Assembly: GCF_000764225.1 (NCBI RefSeq) | Contig: NZ_JQED01000040.1 | Location: forward strand, 62,001 to 126,000 | DNA length: 64,000 nucleotides | From: Colwellia psychrerythraea | GTDB lineage: Bacteria > Pseudomonadota > Gammaproteobacteria > Enterobacterales > Alteromonadaceae | Reading direction: 5' to 3' | Shown here: positions 27,050 through 36,700 of the stretch, piece by piece | How positions within the stretch are numbered: position 1 is the stretch's first letter | Layout: each line of letters opens with the position of its first letter | The notes under the pieces: model-generated | Database searches by the model: none | The model's input: only the letters and a program-made list of their open reading frames with translations | What the model was told of the DNA's origin: nothing | Made by a program: the position numbers and the translations under genes

Positions 27050-28495
27050 ATGAAATTAAGAGATTGGCAAGCTGAATGCATCGATTTAGCTTTAGATAAA
27101 TATACTAGTGGAAAAGACCACTTTTTAGCATTAGCTACGCCTGGGGCAGGTAAAACCATTATGGCTTCGGCTCTTGCAAATGAATTAATGAACCGAGATC
27201 TTGTGGATATTGTTATATGCTTTTCCCCGTCATCAGTCGTCTGTGTTGATTTTAGCCAAGAATTAGAAAGCGTAATAGGTGAGAAGTTTGACGGTTTGTT
27301 AGGTTCAAAAGGACAATCACTGACTTACCAAACTTTGCTTCACCTAGATGCTGATTTCTGGGCGCTTTTTCATAAATACCGTGTATTCGTCATATTTGAT
27401 GAAATTCACCATTGCTGTGGTTCAAAAGTTGAAAATGCTAATTCCTGGGGAGAGCAAATACTTCTACATATTAAAAACAAAGCTGAGTTCACTCTTGCCA
27501 TGACAGGCACACCTTGGCGCTCAGATACCGCTCCTATCGTTCTTTCTGATTACTTGAATCCTAACAACAAAATTCAGTGCGATTACGTTTACGGGCTTTC
27601 TGAGGCTATTAGAGATGATGTTTGTCGCACCCCTCAGATTATAGCAATTGATAATGACGATATTTCTCTTACTTGCGACAAAGAAAGTAAATCGTTTAAC
27701 TGCTTTAAAGATTTGTTATCTCAGTCGGCGTTCCCTTATCTGGAAATAATTCAAAATGAGCAGTTGTTGTTGCATGTCATTCAACAAGCTAACGACAAAC
27801 TAGATAAAATTCGACTTAGTAGCCCATCCGCAGGTGGACTAATTGTTGCGGCATCAGTTGAGCATGCGACTCAAATTTTAGACCTGTTAGCTAAGCGCTT
27901 TAATGAAGCCGCTACCATCATTACATATCGAGAAGACGAACCAACAAAACTAATTCATCAGTACAAACAATCTAGCTCTAAATGGGTTGTATCTGTTGGG
28001 ATGATTAGCGAAGGAACAAATATTCCTCGTCTACAGGTGACCTGTCACCTTACTAGAATAAAAACCGAAATGCATTTCAGGCAAATACTGGGGCGTAATT
28101 TAAGAGCAACCGATGCTATAAATCAGGAGGCTTTCTTGTTCATGCCTGCTGAACCAAAGCTCGTTGAGTACGCATATCGAGTAGCTCAGGATATCCCTCT
28201 TGAAGCCAATGTTGTTAAGTTTGAAAAAATGAGTGCCAACTTTAAGGCCAAACAAAATAATGAGAACTCCGATTTAGATGATGCTGATAATAAAGCGGTT
28301 GATGAAACATCGGATAAGACAGTTGATACTAAAATAAAAACAGTCGATTTTGGCGAGTTTGAAAATAGTGCAGACATGAAGAGTTCAACTTCAAATAAAA
28401 AGAATGCTCTAACAGATAGCTACGAAAGCATGATGAATATATTTGGCAGGTTCAAGCAAGAAACCCTTGAACTTGGGTTAACAGCCATAGAGTAG
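27050..28495 (+). CDS. SF2 DEAD/DEAH-type helicase
   Basis: A 481-residue ATPase of helicase superfamily 2. Motif I ATPGAGKT is at 29-36, motif II DEIH at 117-120, motif III MTGTPWRS near 151-158. In the second RecA-like domain come motif V SEGTNIPRL and motif VI FRQILGRNLR. The C-terminal 90 residues are acidic, Asp/Asn-rich and probably disordered. It resembles helicases of restriction and phage-defence loci more than RNA helicases. It is the second gene of the XRE-regulated operon and is followed 41 bases later by a WVRSS-family gene. No nuclease domain was seen in it, so cutting activity, if any, would have to come from another protein. Confidence 0.85.
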   Translation: MKLRDWQAECIDLALDKYTSGKDHFLALATPGAGKTIMASALANELMNRDLVDIVICFSPSSVVCVDFSQELESVIGEKFDGLLGSKGQSLTYQTLLHLDADFWALFHKYRVFVIFDEIHHCCGSKVENANSWGEQILLHIKNKAEFTLAMTGTPWRSDTAPIVLSDYLNPNNKIQCDYVYGLSEAIRDDVCRTPQIIAIDNDDISLTCDKESKSFNCFKDLLSQSAFPYLEIIQNEQLLLHVIQQANDKLDKIRLSSPSAGGLIVAASVEHATQILDLLAKRFNEAATIITYREDEPTKLIHQYKQSSSKWVVSVGMISEGTNIPRLQVTCHLTRIKTEMHFRQILGRNLRATDAINQEAFLFMPAEPKLVEYAYRVAQDIPLEANVVKFEKMSANFKAKQNNENSDLDDADNKAVDETSDKTVDTKIKTVDFGEFENSADMKSSTSNKKNALTDSYESMMNIFGRFKQETLELGLTAIE

Positions 28496-28536
28496 TCGCA
28501 TAGCTATTTACAATCCAATTTTAAAAAGAGGTATTT

Positions 28537-28956
28537 ATGAAAACAACACCAACTGCACATCTCAATAATTTAGTGTCAGCATTTAATCATGAGGGAGATC
28601 TTTTTGATGCTGGTTGTGATGAATGCGATATTGATTTATACAAAAGTAAGAGCCGTAAGTTATTTCCTTACAAGTCAATTTGCGTGGTTAAGAGCTGGAT
28701 GTGGTGGGATTTTGAAGTTACCGAGGAACAAAGTAGTTTATTAAAACAGAATGGACAACATGCGTCTCTGATAAAGGCAGATAATGTTATTGATGATGAA
28801 ACGGGACGCTTTCGCTCTGGTGACTGGGTAAGAAGCTCTCCACTCGTCAGCTTCACCGAAAACTGTATCTTTGAAACCCAGAACACTGTGTACTTGTTAG
28901 TAGGTAAAGGCTCAAGGAAAACAGTATCGCTAGATACTGCAATAGCTTTTGTTTAG
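28537..28956 (+). CDS. WVRSS-motif small protein, paralogue of the product at 12241-12651
   Basis: A 139-residue soluble protein with AAAGAGG about 6 bases before the ATG. The shared block with its paralogue runs KADNVIDDETGRF, WVRSSP and NCIFETQNTVYLLVGKG. The N-terminal halves differ more. Here it follows the helicase gene by 41 bases and may be the third gene of that operon. The function is unknown. That one copy sits with a helicase while the other is alone suggests a recurrent accessory gene of defence units rather than a dedicated helicase subunit. Confidence 0.7.
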   Translation: MKTTPTAHLNNLVSAFNHEGDLFDAGCDECDIDLYKSKSRKLFPYKSICVVKSWMWWDFEVTEEQSSLLKQNGQHASLIKADNVIDDETGRFRSGDWVRSSPLVSFTENCIFETQNTVYLLVGKGSRKTVSLDTAIAFV

Positions 28957-29045
28957 GCTAAATCACGTGAGATTTGATTTAAACTACTACATTTAAAGAT
29001 AGGCCAAGACCTTATCTAATACCGATTATTTTCACTATTAAGGCT

Positions 29046-29070
29046 TAAAACGTCCACTATAGTGGTTTTA
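29046..29070. terminator. Bidirectional terminator between convergent operons
   Basis: The perfect palindrome CCACTATAGTGG (29054-29065) is flanked by AAAAC on the left and TTTTA on the right. It lies between the ends of the plus-strand helicase operon and of the minus-strand restriction operon and can serve both. Confidence 0.65.
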
Positions 29071-29093
29071 TTCACTATTAAAAAAAGCATTAG

Positions 29094-32000
29094 TTAATGG
29101 CTATACACACTCTGCCCTTGCCCAGGGTATTTTTCAAAGATGTGCATATAAACCTCGCTACAGGTTTTCGGCCACAAATCATCGTCATAGGATTCAGGCA
29201 AGCTGTCTAATACTTCCTCAATCATATTTTTAACTCTAGCTTTGGTTCGCTGCTTCTTGCGCCAATCAATAACCAATATTTCCTGCATTTTGTCAGTTAG
29301 TTCTTTGGCTATTTCTTTAACCTTATTACGCTCTTTGTCAGTGAGCGGTGCGTCTTGAATCATCAAGTCGTATACAGCTAGTTCTTCTTCGGTTAAGCCT
29401 TCACGCACTGTACGTTTTTCTTCATGCTCTAGGTCTGTAATAAATTCTTTTAAAGTCAAAAAGAACTCTTCTGCGGTATAAGCACCAAGGTTGTATTGTT
29501 CAACCAACTCTAAGAACTTTTGTTGTAAGTCTTGGCGAGCTTTATTTTTTAATACCATTGGCTGTAGTTTACGTTCAATAAGGTTTTTTAGGCGCTCAGC
29601 ATCAGATTGTTTTGGTTTTTCAACTTTTGCCACCATTGTCGCAAGTGCATCAAAATCTATATCAGCAATGTTTATTGGCTCAGGTAAGTTACTCTTGATA
29701 TGAATAGTTGATATTGACTCATCAAGTAATTCATTCACCTGATTCCTAGCTACATCAAGCACGTCTTCATCATCTATAGATAAACCAGACTTTAATCGCA
29801 TTTGTGAGTAAATAATATTAATGGCTATACGATGGGGAACATACTGATTAGCACTATCATCAGGCATTATGGCCTTAAAGATTCGATTTATTTGGCGAAC
29901 AAAAGCTGTAAATTCTTCTTTGTTTTTAGGCTCTAATAGAATTTCGCTAGCGCAATCTAACAATGATAATTTGGCAAAACCATCAGCAGGTGCAGAAATG
30001 ATCCCTGCTAAGTCTATATCTATTGAGTTTAAGAACACTTGTAACTCACCAGTAGCTATACCGAGTGCTGTAACTAATTCAGATTTATCTTTTGCGGGAC
30101 TATCTACATTATAATTGGCACCTCCTTCAGCAACACCGCCACCATACATACCAAGCGCTTGTTGAAGAGAGCTAAAAATATTGATGTAGTCAACAATTTG
30201 CCCCGCAGATTTACCCGCATAAACTCGGTTGGCACGTGCAATGGTTTGCATTAACGTGTGGCTCTTTAAAGGTTTATCTAGATAAAGAGTAGAAACCGCA
30301 GGTGCATCAAAACCTGTAAGCCACATTGCACAAACAAATACTATTCGTAAATCATCTTCAGGGTCTTTAAATTTCTCATCAATCTTTTCTTTCAGGAAGC
30401 GTTCTCGGTGTGGTTTGTAGTTAAGACCTTTTTTCTCAAGGCGCTCATCATCATTTTGACCACCCGAAACAACAACCGCCATATCAATTGAGGTCATATG
30501 ATCTATTTGGAAGTTAAACTTATTTAAACGACTTCCCGTTGCATACTTAGCTTGAGTTTTTAAGCTAGACAGCTTAGTTTTCCATGCAGATTGAACTTTG
30601 TCATACATTTTAATGGTGGTTGCTTTATCAATAGATACAACCATTGCTTTACCAAGCTTCCCATCAGAAAATGGTGCGCGATTTATATAGTGCTCAACTA
30701 AGTCTTTAGCTACAGTTTCTAAACGGTCATCACGAGTAATAATATGATAGGCTTTTGAAAATTCAGTTTCTAATCGTGCTTCTTGTTCATCCGTTAAATC
30801 TGCCTCATCTAGTATTTCAGCTATCTCATCACCAATATCTTCATTGGCTAATGACACCTCAGGAACGCGATTTTCATAATACAACGGTAGAGTTGCACCA
30901 TCATCAACAGCATCAGAAAAATTATAAATACTGATGTAATCACCAAATACCTCTTGGGTTTTGGCTTCCCCTGCAAGCAATGGAGTACCTGTAAATGCCA
31001 TAAACGATGCATTAGGCATGGCATTACGCATATTCATTGCTAAAGAGTCGTACTGGCTCCTGTGGGCTTCATCTGTGATCACAATAATATCATCACGTTC
31101 AGATAAAACCGGATAGTTACCTTTTTCGTCACCTTTAAACTTTTGAATTAAAGTAAAAACAAAGCGATGATCTTCACTAAGTAATGACTTTAATTGAATA
31201 CCAGACTCGGCCTGGCAATTTTCAGTAACTATACCTGCGGCATTAAAAGTTTTATAAATTTGATCATCAAGATCTGTTCTGTCGGTAACTAAAACAAACG
31301 TCCAGTTTCCTGTATATTTACGAAAAGCCTTTTTACAGAAAAACACCATCGAAAAGCTTTTTCCGCTACCTTGAGTGTGCCAAAACACACCTAGCTGCCC
31401 TGTTCGTTCTTTTACATTAGTTAAGCCAGAAAGCGCTTGATTAACACCAAGGTATTGATGGTACTTAGCAATAATTTTTACCGTATGTTTAGTTTTAACA
31501 AACAGTACGTAGTTTTCAATAATATCGAGTAAGCGGTTTTGCTCACACACACCGCGAATAACAACTTCTAGACTAACCCTACGCTCTTCAGATTCACTCT
31601 CTATTTTTTTCCATTCTGCAAAGTGCTCCCATTGACTTGATATAGAGCCAACCTTTGATTGCACACCGTTTGATAACAGAATTAACTGGTTGAAGGTAAA
31701 CAACTGTGGAATTGTTTTCCGGTAATCGGCAAGGTTGTCTTTGTATGCGGTTAATAGGTTCTTGTGGCTAGCCTTAAGCTCTACAAATACAAATGGAAGG
31801 CCATTTACAAAACCAAGTAAATCAGGGCGACGTGTTTCAATCTCACCAGTTATGCTCATTTGGCTACATAAAAGAAAATCATTTTCTAAAGCGTTATTCC
31901 AATCAACATAACGAACAACACAATCTTCTTCACCTTCAGCCTCGGTAGTGAAAACATAGCCATTTTGTAATAACTCATATACAACTTCATTAGCTGACAC

Positions 32001-32291
32001 TGGAGTCATAGCACTTCTATCTCGCGCTATTTCATCAATGGCTTCTTGAATTATAAGTTTATTAACATCGGGGTTTAGCTTTAGTAGTACGGCCTTTAAT
32101 CTAGCGAAAAGCACAACATCATTACGCGTTTCTCTGCCAAAGAATAATGGATTGCTTTGTAATGACTCGTTATTCTCTGAGTCAAAAGCAGAGCCAAAAA
32201 CCTCATCCCAACAAGTTACTGTTTCCCAGTTAAGCTCTGAAAACAATTGTATTGCTGGTTGTTCAACTAAAGCATCTTCCGTATATGTCAT
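29094..32291 (-). CDS. hsdR: Type I restriction endonuclease subunit R
   Basis: A 1065-residue HsdR. The N-terminal nuclease has the D...ExK pattern in RRPDLLGFVNGLPFVFVELK (about 152-170). The SF2 translocase follows with Walker A TQGSGKS near 305-312, DEAH in VITDEAHRSQYDS near 403, and later motifs FDAPAVSTLYLD and QTIARANR. The C-terminal 200 residues are helical and bind the methylase core in known enzymes. The length is normal. It is the last gene of a six-gene operon and overlaps the preceding gene by 4 bases (ATGA). With HsdM and HsdS it should translocate and cut unmodified DNA. It is separated from hsdS by three genes, which is not the usual order. Confidence 0.95.
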   Translation of the reverse strand: MTYTEDALVEQPAIQLFSELNWETVTCWDEVFGSAFDSENNESLQSNPLFFGRETRNDVVLFARLKAVLLKLNPDVNKLIIQEAIDEIARDRSAMTPVSANEVVYELLQNGYVFTTEAEGEEDCVVRYVDWNNALENDFLLCSQMSITGEIETRRPDLLGFVNGLPFVFVELKASHKNLLTAYKDNLADYRKTIPQLFTFNQLILLSNGVQSKVGSISSQWEHFAEWKKIESESEERRVSLEVVIRGVCEQNRLLDIIENYVLFVKTKHTVKIIAKYHQYLGVNQALSGLTNVKERTGQLGVFWHTQGSGKSFSMVFFCKKAFRKYTGNWTFVLVTDRTDLDDQIYKTFNAAGIVTENCQAESGIQLKSLLSEDHRFVFTLIQKFKGDEKGNYPVLSERDDIIVITDEAHRSQYDSLAMNMRNAMPNASFMAFTGTPLLAGEAKTQEVFGDYISIYNFSDAVDDGATLPLYYENRVPEVSLANEDIGDEIAEILDEADLTDEQEARLETEFSKAYHIITRDDRLETVAKDLVEHYINRAPFSDGKLGKAMVVSIDKATTIKMYDKVQSAWKTKLSSLKTQAKYATGSRLNKFNFQIDHMTSIDMAVVVSGGQNDDERLEKKGLNYKPHRERFLKEKIDEKFKDPEDDLRIVFVCAMWLTGFDAPAVSTLYLDKPLKSHTLMQTIARANRVYAGKSAGQIVDYINIFSSLQQALGMYGGGVAEGGANYNVDSPAKDKSELVTALGIATGELQVFLNSIDIDLAGIISAPADGFAKLSLLDCASEILLEPKNKEEFTAFVRQINRIFKAIMPDDSANQYVPHRIAINIIYSQMRLKSGLSIDDEDVLDVARNQVNELLDESISTIHIKSNLPEPINIADIDFDALATMVAKVEKPKQSDAERLKNLIERKLQPMVLKNKARQDLQQKFLELVEQYNLGAYTAEEFFLTLKEFITDLEHEEKRTVREGLTEEELAVYDLMIQDAPLTDKERNKVKEIAKELTDKMQEILVIDWRKKQRTKARVKNMIEEVLDSLPESYDDDLWPKTCSEVYMHIFEKYPGQGQSVYSH

Positions 32292-33718
32292 AACTTTGAA
32301 ATAACTCCTAAATCTCGACTATCTTCATGAGAAGATTTTATCATCAAATACTGATTTATCTCTTCTGCAACGCGATCTACTAACACCTTGCTTTTGCTAA
32401 TGAATCCAACTGGAATTGGAACAGGGTATTTATCAGGTAAACTAACATAATAAGTTACAGAAACTAATTCATCCTGAAGTAAAACGACCTCTACAGCCCC
32501 GCCTAAAAAACCTTCTATATATCCATTAACATGACTAAGATGATTAGGCAGTTCATCTTTCCATCGACGAGATGCACGACCATCTCTTTTCGAAGATAAT
32601 GGCACAAACAATGTTGGTTTATACAAAGTTTTTTGCTTTTTCCCTTTCGTTTTAGCACCACTAATTAGTGAGTCAAAACAGCTTAACAAAGCGTTATTTC
32701 GCCCCCATAGACCCTCACTCGGAGCAAGCCATGTTAATGACTTAACTCCATCTTGATGCTTACTGGTTACCCTATGCTTTGCCAACTCAAATTGTTTACT
32801 AAATTTTTCCCAATTATTACGAGAATATAGCGAGCCAACAAAAGGTATGAAATCACCATTATCATTGCTACGTGACTGTTCTAGTTGTGTAAATTTATCA
32901 ACGTTTAAGCCTTGCTCATTAATGAACGACCCCGTATGGGTATCGCCCATTGATTCAATAGCTAGAATAATCTCACGCAAATTATTGCTGACTCTCGTAT
33001 TATCTAGAGCTTGTTCTATTGCTACTAATGCAAGTTCATCGGTATCAAGCTGTTCAATTTCATCAGCTTCAACTGCTTCCCCTTGATTATCCATCAAAAA
33101 CTTAAACTTAACTCGAAATGGTTCTGTTCCTATTTGTTTTAACGAATCAATCTTATAGATATTGGGACGCCCTGTACCTTCAGACTCCCTTACATTGGTT
33201 ATATATTCCTTATCTAATAACGCATGAAATTGTTTCTGGAAGGCTTTTTCAGCCAATTTTGCTCTATTTGCAATTAATTCACTTTTAGCATCAATTCTAA
33301 TTCCACAACTCCACTTGTCATTTAAGCGCCTACTGTGGGTTGAAACACAATTAAAGTCGGTGACCTCAAAACCAAGCACTGTCCCTGTGGTAACAACATC
33401 TGATACTTGAGGGGATTCCCCTAATTTTGGAAAATAGCCACATGCTTTGGCTGTTAGAGCAACTTGTCCTTGTTCATTGTATGTTAACTCCTCACGTTCT
33501 ATAAGATCACGTATCGCTTCTTTAGCTTCGCGCTCAGTGAGTCCTAAAAAACCTGATATTTCAATAGGCTTCATCGGAGATAAGTGAGCTAACCTCAGAA
33601 CGAACTCACGGATAAAAGATAAACCGCGTTTACTGATATAGGAGTAGCGTATATTGAATCTATATGAAGGAATAAGAAAATCAATTTCGTTATAAACTAT
33701 GTTTGAATGCTCAGCCAT
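32288..33718 (-). CDS. Winged-helix-like protein of the expanded type I operon
   Basis: A 476-residue soluble protein that I do not recognise. Residues 30-95 read as one or two winged helices (SFIREFVLRLAHLSPMKPIEISGFLGLTEREAKEAIRDLIEREELTY in outline). Residues 160-200 may hold another (FQKQFHALLDKEYI, then GRPNIYKI). The C-terminal part (LFVPLSSKRDGRASRRWKDELP and FLGGAVEVVLLQDELV) looks globular alpha/beta. It overlaps hsdR by 4 bases and the large kinase-helicase gene by 1 base, so it is made with both. A DNA-sensing or adaptor role for the neighbouring helicase is plausible, but this is inference from position and the winged-helix look. Confidence 0.6.
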   Translation of the reverse strand: MAEHSNIVYNEIDFLIPSYRFNIRYSYISKRGLSFIREFVLRLAHLSPMKPIEISGFLGLTEREAKEAIRDLIEREELTYNEQGQVALTAKACGYFPKLGESPQVSDVVTTGTVLGFEVTDFNCVSTHSRRLNDKWSCGIRIDAKSELIANRAKLAEKAFQKQFHALLDKEYITNVRESEGTGRPNIYKIDSLKQIGTEPFRVKFKFLMDNQGEAVEADEIEQLDTDELALVAIEQALDNTRVSNNLREIILAIESMGDTHTGSFINEQGLNVDKFTQLEQSRSNDNGDFIPFVGSLYSRNNWEKFSKQFELAKHRVTSKHQDGVKSLTWLAPSEGLWGRNNALLSCFDSLISGAKTKGKKQKTLYKPTLFVPLSSKRDGRASRRWKDELPNHLSHVNGYIEGFLGGAVEVVLLQDELVSVTYYVSLPDKYPVPIPVGFISKSKVLVDRVAEEINQYLMIKSSHEDSRDLGVISKL

Positions 33719-36700
33719 TATCTTCTCACTCCCTTGCTACGCTTTGTTTTTATGTTCAATACTTTATAAATGGACTGTTCAGTTTGCGATTCAATATACT
33801 CAATTACCTTTCCTAGAGGCTTATTGGAATTTTTACCGCGCCACATTTGAGATGCTCCAACAATAACTAAACGATCCATCGCACGTGATAATGCCACATT
33901 AATTCTATTAGGAAGTCTTAAAAAACCACAACTAAGGTCGGTACAGCTTCTAGTAATAGAAAGAATAATAATTCTATTCTCTTTACCTTGGTAACTATCA
34001 ACAGTATCAATTTTCACCAAAGCTTTAAAATCATCATCCCATGATTGTTCATTGAATCTTTTTCTAATCAAACGTTTTTGTTCACCGTACATACAAATGA
34101 CACCAATAGCTGGCTCTGTGTCTTTAACTGTTTTTGCCAGTGCATTAGTAAAATTATCGCTATTGGCAATTTCCTTAAGCAAACTAATGACTTCATCGGC
34201 TTCTGCACGGTTAGACAAGCTGCCTGCCTTACTTTTAGTATGATGTGAAACTTTGCCAAGAGGTGTAGTATCAAGCCAAGTAACTACGCTTTGTAATGCT
34301 TTAGGCACGTTCTGATATATATCAGGAATTTTTCTCTTTCCTGTTGCTAACTCACTATTATAAAAACATTGAGATACTAAATCGCCAATCGGCTTAGCCA
34401 TCCGATATTGAGTTAATAATTTTGCCCCTGCTTCCTTTCCATAATTAGACTCAAAAGCTCGTTCAAAATCACTCTGTAATAAATCTTCCGAATCATTAAC
34501 CACAAGACCTAACTTTCTAGCTATCGCTTTTTTATGAGGTTCAGAATAGAGTGGCGGAAGCTGTTTATGATCTCCAACAAGCAATACACGCTTCCCAGAT
34601 TGCATTGCAATAGCTAGTTCACTCGCTATTGAGCGAGCAGCTTCATCAATAATTACCCAGTCATATTGGTTTTCACTAATCCCAATATGATGTTGGCCTA
34701 TACCAACACAAGTCCCTGTAACCAATTGGCGAGAGCGAGCAAAAAACTCATCATAATTGACTCTATCAGCAGCTAGAACATCTAACATATCACGAGATAT
34801 TTTAGCTAATGCACGTGCTTTAACTTCTTCATCAGGTCTAATTGAATATTCTGTTTGTAGCTTTTTCCAAACTAGGTTTTTTATATCAGCTAATTCAACT
34901 GTATTCATGTCTATTGAAAAATCTTCTTTCAAAGAAGAATCGACTACGGACTTCAGCTCATTGTAGGACTTAGTTAAACCCTTTTTGTCTGCCTCTGCTT
35001 GTTTTTTCGTGTCTAATGATTCAGATAAATGCGCTAGTTCATCTATTTGCTTAAATAGCTTTAATTCAATTCGAGTAATGGCAGACAAGTATTCAGGATC
35101 TAAACCAAGTGCCTGACTTAGACTGGCTGTTCTATAGGTTGATTCAGCAGAAAACAGTTCTCGTTTTTCTGTAATAATAGCATTAGAGTAAACATCTTTA
35201 AGTCCATCTGAGACTACACTTTCACGGTTACTAAACCGCACAACATCAAGAGGTGTCTTCAAGTTCAAACAATGCTTTCTAATCCTTTCTGCCGCAGTAT
35301 TAACTGCCTCATGTGACTGGCTAACCAACAGAACATTATTAACTTGCTGCTTTTCAACTAGGTAATGTACAAATGCCGCAATAAATTCAGTTTTACCTGT
35401 ACCAGGAGGCCCTTGTAATAAAGATAATGGCCCATAATTCACCAACTTTTGAAAAGCTTCCCTTTGTTGGCTATTCAAACTGATTTCATTTCCATGATCA
35501 TCGGTGCGGTCATACCGCTCAAAATCAGAGTCAGTAACCTCTATGTCATAACAAGATGAGGTTAACGCGCTTTTCGGCTCAAAGTAATCAACTAAACGGC
35601 TAATGGTACTTTCTTTCGCCAAAATACGCTCTAGCGCATTTTTACGCTTAGTGAACGAAGCCTTATCAGCCTTACTTCTGAAATAGATGATATCATTTTC
35701 ATCAAGACGCTTAGCGCGGTTTCTAATTTTCCCTAACCGAACCTCATTTGAAGTAGAGGGTTTTAATAAAACCTCCCCTAAAATATCCTCTTTTTCACCA
35801 TCAGATAAAAGTGCTTCAATCACATCAGTTTTAGTAAAAGAAGCAAGTGGATCTTTTTCTGATTTGTGGTGCAAAATAAGTTGATTATCTTGATCTTTAG
35901 GTGACTGCGTTTCAATTAATTCAATATTGGGATGTGACTCTGTTTCCGTATCTAATATGCTCTGCCACAATTGATGAGTTTTAATTTCATTAATCTCATC
36001 AACAACTTCAATTTCATTTGGTTCATCGATATTGACTGGAGCAATTCCATCACCAAATATCGAGTCAAATGCCTTAGAATCATCCAGTTTCAACTCTTCA
36101 GTTGATACATCACTTACATCATTTTGCTCAGGTCTAAGTACAAATTCAACTGCTCGTGAAAGTTCCTCATTATTACTAAGTCGTCTATTTAAAGCATCTA
36201 AATTAGGTCGTCTAGAGGAGCTAATTTTCAGACCAAAGGGAATTTCTAGATTTGCCGACTCAATATCTCTTCTACCTACAGATGAGCGTATTCTTGGTGC
36301 AAAACCTAGTCTAAAGCCTTGTTCAAAAGGACTGTAAATAATCGGTACATTACCACCCACGCCCTTAAAGGTGATCCTAGCTTCATTTGGATTTTTGGTA
36401 TCTTTCTCTATTTCTAGGTATACCTTACCGTTGTCAGGATAAATAGTTAACTCTTCAAAGTTTCCAAGTGTTGTAATCTCAACAAGATCGAAACTTTCGT
36501 CATTTATTGGAGAGTTAATCGCATCCTTAAATCGTTCTAAACTTTTAAAGCCATAATCATGATCTTCTAACTCAACAGTTATGGCTTTGCTTAGTACCGG
36601 ATATTTTTCACTAAGCTCAGCCCACTCTATCCCTAACAGCTCTGCACTTAAGCGCATAACTGCATAGTTATCTCGCTCGAAAGCAGTGCAACTATCAATA

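Noticed and set aside
29030..29085. Repeated CACTATTAA near the end of hsdR as a recombination site
   Set aside because: The two short copies flank the terminator palindrome and are AT-rich. Chance or termination structure explains them better.
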